A DNA stretch of 64,000 nucleotides from Spirosoma validum. GTDB taxonomy: Bacteria; Bacteroidota; Bacteroidia; Cytophagales; Spirosomataceae. Location of the stretch: contig NZ_JACXAA010000008.1 of NCBI RefSeq assembly GCF_014699035.1, positions 1 to 64,000 of the forward strand, in the 5' to 3' direction. The position numbers were made by a program, and so were the translations under genes. Every line of letters starts with the position of its first letter. The stretch's first letter is position 1. The notes beneath the pieces are model-generated. The model was not told the origin of the DNA. It saw nothing but the letters and a program-made list of their open reading frames with translations, and ran no database searches. Positions 1-7,816 of the stretch are shown one piece after another.

Positions 1-52
1 AGTCCGTGTAGAGATCAAGGTTGGTTTGCATGACCAAAGATAATTTGTCCAG

Positions 53-382
53 TTAACCCAGTTGCGTAACTTCAGCTACTAACTTATCGGTCCATTTTAG
101 TTTTCCTTGTTCGACTAGTTTAGCGGCCATGAAACTAGTCACGGCCTTGGTATTAGAGCCTAAATGAAATTTACTAGTTGCCTTGATGGTATCCGTTCGG
201 TCGGCTCTAATTCGTCCACCATAGCCGTACAGAATTTGAGTCGGCTTAACGATTGCGGCTACAATAGCCGGAACTTGATTGGCTTCCAGTACGCTGTCAA
301 TCGCCTGGGTGATGATAGGCGAATGAACTTGTGCACTTAGTGAAAGTGGCCATAGTACGACCAGGATAAGAAGAATTTTCAT
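53..382 (-). pseudogene. Serine hydrolase (beta-lactamase/PBP-like) N-terminal fragment
   Basis: This 109-residue frame begins with a signal peptide (MKILLILVVLWPLSLSAQ) and contains the SxxK nucleophile motif of the beta-lactamase/class C fold (SNTK in LGSNTKAVTSF), so the intact protein would be an exported penicillin-binding-protein-like hydrolase. The family is normally more than 350 residues, but a TAA closes the frame just after VAEVTQLG. In-frame sequence continues without another stop to the window edge, so this may be a nonsense mutant whose remainder lies outside. The YxN and HxG motifs are absent here. I call it truncated; the family assignment rests on the SxxK region and signal peptide. 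Confidence 0.6.
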
Positions 383-498
383 GTGTGCTCAATTATGTAT
401 TCATACAGCATAGTTCAACAACAACCGGGTAAAATTAGGAACGTAGGTAGTATGATTAAGCCTCCCAATTCAAGAAGCACATTTATAAAAACTGATTA

Positions 499-525
499 GT
501 CTCACTAGGGAGCGTATTTTGAGAC
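499..525 (+). repeat. Hairpin repeat family, copy 1
   Basis: A GTCTCA / TGAGAC stem encloses a loop containing GGGAGCG. It is one of at least ten intergenic copies of a 27-bp element in the window. It lies upstream of the serine-hydrolase fragment. Apart from this copy and the terminator at 607-657, I see nothing in 383-715. Confidence 0.7.
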
Positions 526-606
526 GATTATTTGTTAATAACTGTAAACTTTGGTTAGTCGCATACGCTTTTGCAAAAGCCACTCTTGTTTTATAACACC
601 TCTTCG

Positions 607-657
607 AAAAATACAACGCCCGGTAGTGCAGTGAGCATGACCGGGCGTTGTATTTTT
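607..657. terminator. Bidirectional-looking terminator after response regulator
   Basis: Perfect 18-bp arms (607-624 and 640-657) with the GC core GCCCGG, flanked by A-rich and T-rich tracts, separated by 15 nt. The hairpin sits 3' of the minus-strand response-regulator gene and fits an intrinsic terminator. Confidence 0.85.
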
Positions 658-715
658 TAATCGATAGCTACTCTAAATTCCACGCTGACATTAACCGTTT
701 TGGACGGGTGTCCAG

Positions 716-1141
716 TTAAAGATCACTATCGGGATGAAGACATTCACTCCAATAAGCAAGTATCAACCTGATCTGCTCTTTCAGGTCGGAATAGCGTACC
801 GGTTTTTTGAAGTAACCTTGGACCGTTTCGTCGTAAGCAGTCTGAACTAAGCCCGGATCGGCCGCTGTCGAGACAAACAGGAAGGGAATAGATTTTCGTC
901 TTAGATATTCATTTTGGTTAAGCTGCTTTCGTAGCTCGATGCCATTCATGAGCGGCAAATTGATGTCACACAAGATTAGAAACGGCTTTTGGGGGGTACT
1001 CTCTAAATACTGGAGCGCCGTTTTGCCATCCGTAAAAAAGCGTAATTCATTGGCGACTTGTAGCTCCTTGATCGCTACGCTCATTAAATGTTGGTCGTCA
1101 TCATCATCTTCGATACAAACTATGGGGCCGGTAATTGACAA
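716..1141 (-). CDS. Single-domain CheY-like response regulator
   Basis: A stand-alone receiver domain of 141 residues with no output domain. The acidic pocket is D12-D16, the phospho-acceptor is D59 (CDINLPLMNG), and the conserved Thr/Ser and Lys are at S91-T92 and K113 (FKKPV). In Cytophagales such Rcp1-type receivers usually relay phosphate from hybrid or phytochrome-like kinases or modulate a partner protein. No kinase gene is adjacent, so the partner must be encoded elsewhere. The gene is monocistronic, with a strong hairpin 3' of it. The receiver assignment is firm; the pathway is unknown. Confidence 0.9.
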   Translation of the reverse strand: MSITGPIVCIEDDDDDQHLMSVAIKELQVANELRFFTDGKTALQYLESTPQKPFLILCDINLPLMNGIELRKQLNQNEYLRRKSIPFLFVSTAADPGLVQTAYDETVQGYFKKPVRYSDLKEQIRLILAYWSECLHPDSDL

Positions 1142-1279
1142 AAGGAAAGGATTGAAAATGAGCTTAATACAAACTCACATGAACACTACACATGAATACA
1201 TATAAATGTTTCGTATGTATGAATGAGCGTTTCACCCTATACACCCAACCAGATTATTGGCAATAGCCAACGGATAGAT

Positions 1280-1495
1280 TTAGGGGTCATAATAGCGATC
1301 ATATAGCCGTTTTCTCTCCGGCTGGGCCTTTACCCAATCGGTAAACTCCCGCACGGCCTGCGTCTCCGATCTGTCCTATGACAAAGCTGCTTTGCGTTCG
1401 CTGTTCAAGAAATACACACCCACAATCAGCAAGCCAAACCCGCCCGCCGACAGGCGTATGCTACGGATAGTAGTTGACAGTACCTGAGACAAGCT
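1280..1495 (-). pseudogene. Remnant of a small membrane-anchored protein
   Basis: Reading the minus strand gives one continuous frame, about 70 codons, broken by a single TAG. It starts with a hydrophobic segment (GGFGLLIVGVYFL), continues with a charged soluble part (REFTDWVKAQPERKRLYD) and ends RYYDP-stop. No initiator codon is evident. I do not recognise the family. The amphipathic, protein-like composition and single in-frame stop suggest a decayed small gene rather than chance, but this is a weak call. Confidence 0.35.
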
Positions 1496-1503
1496 GTCCA
1501 ATT

Positions 1504-1552
1504 AAACGCCCTATTTATTGATACGTAAACTCCTACTGGTCTCATGTTGGAG
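1504..1552 (+). repeat. 49-bp dispersed repeat, identical to 36847-36895
   Basis: All 49 bases match a second site 35 kb away. The block joins a reverse-orientation half of the hairpin repeat (AAACGCCC) to most of a forward copy (GTCTCATGTTGGAG), giving a paired, BIME-like arrangement. Confidence 0.85.
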
Positions 1553-1565
1553 CCTTTGCTGAGAC
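1539..1565 (+). repeat. Hairpin repeat family, copy 2
   Basis: A perfect GTCTCA / TGAGAC stem with a loop containing TTGGAGCCTTT. It overlaps the 49-bp dispersed repeat. The rest of 1496-1672 shows no gene. Confidence 0.75.
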
Positions 1566-1672
1566 GCTATTAGTGGTTAGCCAATTGAAGATATAAGAGT
1601 TTATAAACGACTCATGACTGACTCCTGGCTGGAGACGGAAAACAAGCGTATGAGAAAGACTAAACTAGTTCC

Positions 1673-2826
1673 CTAACTAAGTCGCATTTGTACCAACTCC
1701 ACGAAGTACTGGATGCCGTATAGTAAGGCGTCATCATTAAAATCGTATCGGAGGATTTTGCTCAGTTTCTTGAGCATGTACCGAGCAGCGCAAAATTGCC
1801 CAGTACATGCTCAAGAAACTGAGCAAAATCCTCCGATACCGTAACAGCCTCCATCGCTGAGTCAATCGAACCAGTCGCAAATACTTGAGCGGCTGCCTGA
1901 AGCGCAATGGCCGTCGTGCCCGGCTCATTTCGCAGCGGAATAAATTCCCGCTCGTAGGCAACCAGAGCTTGACAATCATTGGCCAGGGCGATACCCGTGG
2001 CGATTCGCCGGAGTTCCGTTTCAATCTGTTGACTGATTGCCGGTTGGAAACTTCGCACATCGCCTTTGATGGTGACCTGATTGGGTAAAGCGTTTCGGAT
2101 ACCATCCGTCATAAATTCAGTTACCGACACAACGGCAATACGGGACGGATCGACTCGCCGGGCAACAATGGTTTGTAGGCTAAGCACTAAGGAACTAGCG
2201 GCGACTAAGACATCTTTACTTTTATGGGGTCGGGATGCGTGGCCACCAACCCCGGTTAATGTAATCGTGAAAATATCCTCGGCCGCCATTAGCTCGCCCG
2301 TTGTAGTGGCAAAGTGGCCAACGGGAAGGCCGGGCCAGTTGTGCAATCCATAGATTTCGTCGAACGGGCATTGTTGTAACAGACCATCGGCCAGCATCGC
2401 TAAAGCCCCTTTCCCCCATTCTTCGGCGGGCTGGAAAATAAAGTGAACGGTGCCATCGAACGCCCCATACCGGGCTAACCAATGAGCCGCGCCCAGCAGC
2501 ATACTGGTGTGGCCATCATGCCCACAGGCATGCATAATTCCTTCTTGCTGGGAGCGGTAGGCAGCAGGTCCCTGTTCTGAAATGGCTAAGGCATCCATGT
2601 CCGCTCGCAGGGCCAAACTACGCGTCGCCGAGCCGCGACGAAGCGTCCCGACGACCCCTGTTTTACCAATGCCTTCTACGACAATATCCAACCCGAATTC
2701 GCGCAGCTTAGCCGCGACAAAGGCGGCCGTTTGCTTTTCGGTAAAGCCCACTTCGGGAAATTGGTGTAAGCGATGTCGCCAGCCGGTTACGGTTGGTATT
2801 AAGTCAAGTAGGCTTTGAGAAAGCAT
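1673..2826 (-). pseudogene. M20-family amidohydrolase (hippurate/N-acyl-amino-acid hydrolase type), 3' end disrupted
   Basis: The open frame 1762-2826 (354 residues) is a metal-dependent M20D amidohydrolase, which releases amino acids from N-acyl or amide conjugates. Visible motifs are RADMDAL, HACGHDGH (C101, H103), FQPAEEW (E135-E136), LHNW (H162), GGHASRPH and the late SEDFAQF. The family ends with a PHYDFND-type segment. Here that segment (YDFNDDALLYGIQYF) lies at 1673-1744, out of frame, because a 37-bp inverted copy of the SEDFAQF-coding stretch has replaced the junction and introduces a stop. The enzyme lacks its last C-terminal strands and may be inactive. Its stop is followed 3' by the tail; its start lies 19 bp after the diaminopropionate ammonia-lyase stop, so the two form an operon. 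Confidence 0.85.
1745..1839. repeat. Perfect inverted repeat with 37-bp arms inside the M20 gene
   Basis: Arms 1745-1781 and 1803-1839 are exact reverse complements, separated by 21 bp. The right arm encodes the genuine SEDFAQFLEHV motif of the amidohydrolase. The left arm is the inverted copy that brings in the stop codon. Confidence 0.95.
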
Positions 2827-2845
2827 CGATGAATAGGTTTAGTGA

Positions 2846-4051
2846 TTAGTTTACGGATTCGTTACTACCCGGTAGCAGGGGAATGCCTACCAACGCTTCG
2901 TAGCGGTCGGGATCAGTCGCCCCTTCGGTATTGATGACCATAACGCAGGAATGACTCGTTATGCCTAGGGCTTCTCTCCAGTCCTGATGCTGACAGACCT
3001 GGAGCAATCCGGCTAAGCCCGCGCCACCACTTTCTCCTGATATAATAGCCGGATCATCGTCTAATGGACGGGCTAACCGAATCATGCTGTCAATGGCCAT
3101 TTCATCCCGAATGGTCAGAAACGCGTCGGTGGTGCGGAGCAGAATGCGCCAGGCGATAGCTGAAGGCTCATAGCATTCGAGCATGGCCATCACGGTAGAC
3201 TCACCGGGGGGAAGGCTGACCCGCTGATCCGCCTTGGCACTTTCGAAAAGACAAGCCGCCCGTTGCGGCTCAACGATAATGATCTTAGGCCGGTCCGCCC
3301 CCCAGCAACTGGCTAGGTGACCCGCAAGGGCCGCGGCTAATCCACCAACGCCCGCTTGAATAAAAATATGCGAGGGTAGACGGGGTAACTGGCTGATCGA
3401 CTCCTGCCACAAGGTCAAATAGCCCTGCATGACCAAACCGGGAACGTGTTCGTAACCTGGCCAGGAGGTATCCGAGGTAAGCAGCCATCCGTTTCGGTCG
3501 CTCACCCGGCTGGCTTCTCGCACGGCATCGTCGTAGCTTCCTGGCACTTCCACAATCTGCGCACCCAGCTCGGCCATACGCTGCCGACGGCGTTGGCTGA
3601 CACCGGGATGGACAAAAATAACGGCCTTGGCGCCGACGAGTTGCGCGCCGAACGCCACTGATCGGCCATGATTACCGTCCGTAGCACACGCAAACGTGAG
3701 CCGTTGAATGACTTCCTGGTGAATCGGTTGACGCAGGGTTTCCCAGGAAACCTGTTGACCAAGCCTTTTAGCTACTTCTTCTTGGGCTAATGTAACGACG
3801 GCATAGGCTCCTCCCAAGGCTTTGAAACTTTGCAGACCCAATCGATGCGCTTCGTCTTTTACATACAGTTCGCCAATTGAAAGTGAGCTGGCTAGTGCAG
3901 AAAGTGCCTGTAATGGCGTTGGGCGATAAGCGGGCTGTGATTGCCAGAATCGTTGACTGGCCTGGGCTGACAACTCACCGAGTAACTGACTGTCGACTTC
4001 AGTCAGAGGTTGGTTAAACGTAGTACTCTCGTTGAAATGAATCATAGACAT
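2846..4051 (-). CDS. dpaL: Diaminopropionate ammonia-lyase (PLP-dependent)
   Basis: This enzyme converts 2,3-diaminopropionate to pyruvate and two ammonia. The 401-residue length is usual for the family. The PLP-binding lysine is K77 in LGLQSFKALGG, the motif ATDGNHGRSVAF holds the Asp (D125) that allows D-isomers in the Escherichia coli enzyme, and a glycine-rich phosphate loop (SGESGGAGLAG) lies near the C-terminus. The same operon encodes an M20 hydrolase, echoing the ygeX-ygeY pairing in E. coli, and a divergent Lrp regulator lies upstream. This suggests uptake or release of conjugated diaminopropionate followed by cleavage. A good -7 box precedes the start. Confidence 0.9.
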   Translation of the reverse strand: MSMIHFNESTTFNQPLTEVDSQLLGELSAQASQRFWQSQPAYRPTPLQALSALASSLSIGELYVKDEAHRLGLQSFKALGGAYAVVTLAQEEVAKRLGQQVSWETLRQPIHQEVIQRLTFACATDGNHGRSVAFGAQLVGAKAVIFVHPGVSQRRRQRMAELGAQIVEVPGSYDDAVREASRVSDRNGWLLTSDTSWPGYEHVPGLVMQGYLTLWQESISQLPRLPSHIFIQAGVGGLAAALAGHLASCWGADRPKIIIVEPQRAACLFESAKADQRVSLPPGESTVMAMLECYEPSAIAWRILLRTTDAFLTIRDEMAIDSMIRLARPLDDDPAIISGESGGAGLAGLLQVCQHQDWREALGITSHSCVMVINTEGATDPDRYEALVGIPLLPGSNESVN

Positions 4052-4059
4052 GTCAAAAT

Positions 4060-4073
4060 GTTATGCAAAATTA
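4060..4073 (-). promoter_or_regulatory. Promoter -7 box for dpaL operon
   Basis: On the minus strand TAATTTTG matches the Bacteroidota -7 consensus TAnnTTTG and is followed by CATAAC, a few bases upstream of the dpaL start. The same TTTGCATAAC string recurs before the cupin genes that start at 18873 and 23007. Confidence 0.6.
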
Positions 4074-4113
4074 TTTCAATGGGAGTGTAATTTTTCGTCT
4101 AATATTGAGTCTT

Positions 4114-4126
4114 TATTGCAACAATA
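4114..4126. promoter_or_regulatory. Candidate Lrp-family operator
   Basis: The dyad TATTG-CAA-CAATA lies in the divergent region between dpaL and the Lrp gene. Placement and symmetry suit binding by the adjacent Lrp/AsnC-type regulator. Binding is inferred. Confidence 0.4.
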
Positions 4127-4166
4127 TTTCACAAAGTCGCTTCCTGTTGACCATAAATAGTACGCT

Positions 4167-4682
4167 ATGCAACTCGATCGGTTTGACCTGGCTATTCTAG
4201 GAATTCTTCAACAAAATAATATGATGTCGCAACGAGACATTGGGCACGCTGTTAATCTATCGGCGGCAGCGGTGAACCGTCGTATCAAGGCGCTGAATAC
4301 ATCGGGCATCATTCAAGCTAATGTGGCCGTTATTAATCCGGCCAGCGTAAATCGGGAGATCACGTTATTCGTAGAAGTGGAAATGGTTAATGAACGGAAA
4401 GAATACATTGACGAAGCGAAACGACGGTTCACCGATCTGATCGCCGTTCAACAATGCTACTATGTAACGGGCGAGGCTGATTTTGTTTTGGTCATCGTGG
4501 TATCCAGTATGATCGAATACGAGCAGATTACCCGGCAGCTGTTTTTTGACAATAGCAATGTGAAACGTTTTCGAACCTTTGTGACCATGGATCGGGTAAA
4601 GGTAGGTTTGTCAGTCTCAATACCAGAAGCCAGTCAAGCTCAATTGGTAAGCCCTCCGATCAACCGAGGGTCTAATGGTTGA
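4167..4682 (+). CDS. Lrp/AsnC family transcriptional regulator
   Basis: A 171-residue DNA-binding regulator. An N-terminal winged helix (residues about 4-60: DLAILGILQQNNMMSQRDIG, AAVNRRIKAL) is followed by an alpha/beta RAM ligand-binding domain (GEADFVLVIVVSSM). Such proteins sense amino acids and usually control neighbouring catabolic genes. It is divergent from dpaL and the M20 gene, so it probably activates or represses them in response to diaminopropionate or a product. The start is placed at the first ATG, giving the standard Lrp N-terminus. Confidence 0.92.
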   Translation: MQLDRFDLAILGILQQNNMMSQRDIGHAVNLSAAAVNRRIKALNTSGIIQANVAVINPASVNREITLFVEVEMVNERKEYIDEAKRRFTDLIAVQQCYYVTGEADFVLVIVVSSMIEYEQITRQLFFDNSNVKRFRTFVTMDRVKVGLSVSIPEASQAQLVSPPINRGSNG

Positions 4683-4847
4683 CTGCTTAACGAAACAAAC
4701 GTGCAAATACCACCGTCAGCCGCCCTGCTGTCGGAAATCTGGCTTGATATTCGTTGGCAATGGGTTGATTATTTGGGAGCGGTGTTAATTATTTTAACGG
4801 TATTTCTGCTAGCTCTAGACCGGCAGCGAAAGCCAATCGCCCTGTAA
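4683..4847 (+). pseudogene. EamA/DMT transporter C-terminal remnant
   Basis: Immediately after, and in frame with, the lrp stop is a 54-codon open stretch. It reads PPSAALLSEIWLDIRWQWVDY followed by the hydrophobic segment LGAVLIILTVFLLAL and a basic tail. This is the pattern of the last EamA helix (P..AALL..LWL......WLGA.LI), seen in drug/metabolite exporters. No start codon or the other nine helices remain, so it is a relic of an amino-acid exporter that probably belonged to the dpaL locus. The assignment is by pattern only. Confidence 0.5.
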
Positions 4848-4900
4848 AAGTTGTCTTTATAATCGCCCAATTAGTGAAGCGTATACATGAAAACTCCAAC

Positions 4901-4927
4901 GTCTCATCTAGGAGCGTTTAGTGAGAA
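4901..4927 (+). repeat. Hairpin repeat family, copy 3
   Basis: GTCTCA...TGAGAA with a loop containing TAGGAGCGTTTAG, in the convergent gap between the lrp locus and the hypothetical gene at 5011. Confidence 0.75.
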
Positions 4928-5010
4928 TAAGTTAACAACCGTTTATTGATTTACTGTCTACTTACAATTTTCGTACTTTACTTCCAAAGTAGGAAACGCA
5001 TTTTCGCCTA

Positions 5011-5514
5011 TTACTGAAGTCGATCAAGTATCAATTTACGTATCCAATGAGCTTGCTTGAGTTGAGCTTCATAGCGTCTTACTATAGACTGATACCGATT
5101 AAAGACCACTTCGCTTTTTGTTCTAAAGGGGATTTCCTGGTGTTCACACCGGCTATTTACGTCGCTAATCATTAATTCTAGTCTAACAATACTCTGTTCG
5201 TAAAAACTCAATTTCTTTCTATACCAATGAGTGGCCTCTAAATCTAGCCGTAATCTTATTGGAAAGGACTTAGCCAAAATAGAAATCCATTCTAGTTCTA
5301 ATTGCTTAAGCTCAGCTAAGAATGAAACACCATCAAATGCCTCTACCGGTAAGCTTGTTCGCTGATAATCGTCAATGAGGTCAGCGCTAATCAAAATATC
5401 CCCCTGTTTTTTAATACGATTGACGATGTCAAACCCAATTTCTAAATTTTCAAATTGAAAAATAAATTGACGTTTCTCTTGATTACTATCAATTACATTG
5501 AGCCTGAGATACAT
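5011..5514 (-). CDS. Hypothetical protein, 167 aa
   Basis: I do not recognise the family. The protein is soluble, with no signal peptide. The N-terminal half has alternating strands (LRLNVIDSNQEKRQFIFQF), and the C-terminal half (about residues 60-167) is charged and helical with regular leucines (FLAELKQLELEWISILAK, YEAQLKQAHWIRKLILDRL), suggesting a coiled coil or helical bundle. The frame is intact and long for this AT-rich segment, which supports a real gene. It lies next to the decayed IS3 element and could be accessory cargo. Confidence 0.6.
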   Translation of the reverse strand: MYLRLNVIDSNQEKRQFIFQFENLEIGFDIVNRIKKQGDILISADLIDDYQRTSLPVEAFDGVSFLAELKQLELEWISILAKSFPIRLRLDLEATHWYRKKLSFYEQSIVRLELMISDVNSRCEHQEIPFRTKSEVVFNRYQSIVRRYEAQLKQAHWIRKLILDRLQ

Positions 5515-5907
5515 TTTAGAAAAACAGTTAGAGTGAATACATCGATTAGTCCAGTCGACAATGATCCACTACATGCATATCGGTAACCGAAAGTGGACAG
5601 ATGCGGCCGAGCCGCTGGAGCGGTGAAAAAGAAAAAAATACTTTTAAGCACGTTGCAAACGCTAATAAATATGACCACTGCGGTGGGCTGCTTTTTCAGA
5701 GTTTGAGCAGCGATAACTGCTTAGTTTTTTGCCGTTCCGCTACAATTTGGTCTTGGCGACCCCAGTACTCATCAGCGGGACGTAAATTCTCGAGTGATAC
5801 ATGGTAGCGTTGGTGATTGTAGTAAGCTACCCACTCCGTTAGGCGTTCTCTCAATTCTTCCGGACTGTATTAGTGCTCTAATAACAGCACATTTTCATCG
5901 ACCGATG

Positions 5908-5925
5908 CCGCGACGGCGGACCGTT
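5908..5925 (-). repeat. GC-rich micro-insert in IS3 integrase (KIER|HRSMK)
   Basis: Minus-strand AACGGTCCGCCGTCGCGG interrupts the conserved IS3 stretch that reads KIERYHRSMK in relatives. The gap between the flanking codons CGC and CGG is 22 nt where 6 are expected, a net gain of 16. It matches the inserts at 6912-6929 and 52508-52525 at 16 of 18 or more positions. Confidence 0.75.
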
Positions 5926-5938
5926 AGCGCTCGATCTT

Positions 5939-5957
5939 ATCCGCTCCGGCTACCTGG
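5939..5957 (-). repeat. GC-rich micro-insert in IS3 integrase (HPMTQ|KIER)
   Basis: Nineteen bases (minus strand CCAGGTAGCCGGAGCGGAT) separate codons for HPMTQ and KIER where relatives have one codon, a net gain of 16. It differs in sequence from the CGGTCCG group but is equally GC-rich and contains the dyad piece GCCGG. Confidence 0.55.
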
Positions 5958-6236
5958 TTGCGTCATCGGATGAAAGGGAGCGCTGCGAAAATGCTCAATG
6001 CTTTCTCCTTTCAAATACTCTTTTAATTACCGAGACACGTAAGCTGAGCCATTGTCCGACAGCATACGCGGGCGCTGACCAGCAGTCAAACTACTGGCTT
6101 GTAGAGCTGCTTGGACAATGCTCTCTACGTCCGTCGCCTACATACCCGGACACAGTACCCAAGCTAGAACGTAACGAGAATAGTCATCCAGCAGGGTTGA
6201 CAGATAATATCAACCCCAGTTCTTGATCTTAAAATA

Positions 6237-6252
6237 GCCGGGCCTCCGGTGC
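6237..6252 (-). repeat. GC-rich micro-insert in IS3 integrase (TDFT|YFKIK)
   Basis: Exactly 16 bases (minus strand GCACCGGAGGCCCGGC) sit between DFT and YFKIKNWGW, which are adjacent in IS3 transposases (TDFTYFKIK). The insert shifts the frame. Confidence 0.7.
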
Positions 6253-6492
6253 GGTAAAGTCGGTCTGCCAAAGTTGGTTGGGCGCGGTAGTCGGGTTATA
6301 GAACTCATCATCCGCTTCCATCAACCGATAAGCTGGAGCCGTAATTAAGCCCCGACTTTTCAAAATATGGTAAACGGTTGAATCTGAGACAAACCACCCC
6401 TCATTGTCAACAATATAACAGGCCAATTCTTAGCCAGACAGATCAGACCGTTCTAAGGCTAGCTCTACCACACAGTTTTTCTCTGCGGGTGG

Positions 6493-6508
6493 CATCGGAC
6501 CGCCGAAG
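6493..6508 (-). repeat. GC-rich micro-insert in IS3 orfB (WNQL|PPAEK)
   Basis: Removing these 16 bases (minus strand CTTCGGCGGTCCGATG) joins WNQL directly to PPAEKNCVVELALERSD in one frame. It contains CGGCGGTCCG, the reverse complement of the core in the other inserts. Confidence 0.7.
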
Positions 6509-6585
6509 CAGTTGGTTCCAAGCACTGGTGTCGATATGCCTGATCGGCCAAGCCATCATAGCCATCCTGCAAATAACGTTTGTAT

Positions 6586-6601
6586 CGCACCAGTGGCCCG
6601 G
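6586..6601 (-). repeat. GC-rich micro-insert in IS3 orfB (FYKW region)
   Basis: Sixteen bases (minus strand CCGGGCCACTGGTGCG) interrupt the codon after RSTFYK. Removing them restores a frame that reads on into RYLQDGYDGLAD. Confidence 0.55.
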
Positions 6602-6745
6602 CACTTATAAAACGTCGACCGGTTGATGCTTAACTCCTGTAAGGTGGCTTTAACGCTCAAAGGCGACTGCTCCGCCAACGTGATAATTTATATTTTTCTC
6701 GGACTGAATCATATGATGATAGCGATTAGTCGTCGGCTTTAAGCT

Positions 6746-6761
6746 GCGGTGGCGGACCGCC
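6746..6761 (-). repeat. GC-rich micro-insert near IS3 orfA end
   Basis: Minus strand GGCGGTCCGCCACCGC follows the A-rich codons of SRLKK. It contains the perfect dyad GGCGG-T-CCGCC. Removing 16 nt leaves an A-run typical of the IS3 orfA/orfB frameshift site. Confidence 0.55.
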
Positions 6762-6911
6762 TTTTTTAATCTACTATTATTCAGACTCAGCTTGCCCACC
6801 AGTTGCTTAAGAGTCTCATTTTCCGCTTTGATGTACTGGACTTCTGGAGCCCTAGCTTCCCGGGTGGTATCCCCAGCTAACCACCTCTTGCCAGCCTCCA
6901 AAAACTCCTTA

Positions 6912-6929
6912 CCGCAACGGCGGTCCGTT
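6912..6929 (-). repeat. GC-rich micro-insert in IS3 orfA (CYRW|KEFLEAGK)
   Basis: Minus strand AACGGACCGCCGTTGCGG lies between codons for CYRW and KEFLEAGKR. The gap is 19 nt where one codon is expected, a net gain of 16. It is nearly identical to the inserts at 5908-5925 and 52508-52525. Confidence 0.75.
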
Positions 6930-7332
6930 CCAACGATAACAAATCTTGGTATTGAGCACTTCTAACCGACGGATTTCGGTTACAAACTGTTCGCCTTACA
7001 GACCTTCCAGCACGATGAGTATTTTTTCTTCCACGGTGTATTGACGTCGGGTCTGTCACGGTCTGCCGTTGCGGCTGAATGTCTTTGATGAAAAATAGAG
7101 CGGGCTTACGCTCGGTAAATGTGCAGTATTGGGAGGCTGCTCGTTTGGCTTTGGGAGTTTTGGCCGAATTGTACATAATCAAGGTGAAACAACGGTTTCT
7201 CCTTTTCAATTACTGAATCGTCCCTTCTCATTTTACTCGTTTGGTCCAATTTCATTTGACTCGCTTAGCGAATTAGCGTTTAATTATTACAACTAATTTT
7301 CACAGACTTATTCACGATCCAATACCAAATCT

Positions 7333-7530
7333 TTACAAATTATTCAGCCTGCTAAACACTTTCTGAAAAAGCTCATCTGACAGATTTTGTTGTCTTTGTA
7401 TCACTTTTATGACATACTGTTTGTAAAGAGCCTCAAATTTGTCGCTAGAGTGTTTACAGGAATGGTGTGGATAAAGCTCTCCTTCATCATACTTTTTATT
7501 TGCCGAATCTTCAACTTTATTTTTTTTCAT
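7333..7530 (-). CDS. Small hypothetical protein, 65 aa
   Basis: A short frame with ATG start in an AT-rich stretch. The product is hydrophilic and lysine-rich at the N-terminus (MKKNKVEDSANKKYDEG), with a helical second half (FEALYKQYVIKVIQRQQNL) and no signal peptide or membrane segment. No family is recognised and no clear promoter is seen. It could be a real accessory gene or chance; the neighbouring 7531-7816 holds nothing else recognisable and serves as the upstream region of the hybrid kinase. Confidence 0.35.
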   Translation of the reverse strand: MKKNKVEDSANKKYDEGELYPHHSCKHSSDKFEALYKQYVIKVIQRQQNLSDELFQKVFSRLNNL

Positions 7531-7816
7531 TATTTTATTCGATAATTAAGGTAAAATTATAGGTGATTCTTGAGGTCAAAATTGAAATAATTAATAATAA
7601 AATTGGTAGGACTATTGGAGCTAAAAAGTGGGAAAATTGTATAGTTATTATTTATGATTATAAAGCAACATTAAGGTAAGGTATGAAAATTGGTAATATA
7701 AGTGTGAAAATTGTAAATTACTCCAATTAAGCAGAGTCTTAAGTCAGATACCGTAGACTTATGCATTACTTTTATAATAGGTCACATTAAATAGTCAGTG
7801 GTATAGTATAACCCTT

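Larger units (their letters stand above)
5696..7060 (-). mobile_element. Decayed IS3-family transposase (orfA + orfB) riddled with 16-nt inserts
   Basis: Pieces of an IS3 orfA/orfB pair can be followed in order on the minus strand. OrfA gives EEKILIVLEGL, then NTKICYRW, KEFLEAGKRWLAGDTTREA and a coiled-coil ending NNSRLKK. OrfB gives SVKATLQELSINRSTFYK, DGYDGLAD, WNQL, PAEKN, VYHILKSRGLI, NQLWQTDFT, then YFKIKNWGW, ATDVESIVQAAL, KGESIEHFRSAPFHPMT, KIER, RSMK, and a C-terminal ENLRPADEY-like end near 5760. The reading is broken by about six nonsense codons and by about seven 16-nt GC-rich insertions (see separate entries). It is certainly inactive. Terminal inverted repeats could not be placed; the element may extend to about 7200. 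Confidence 0.85.
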
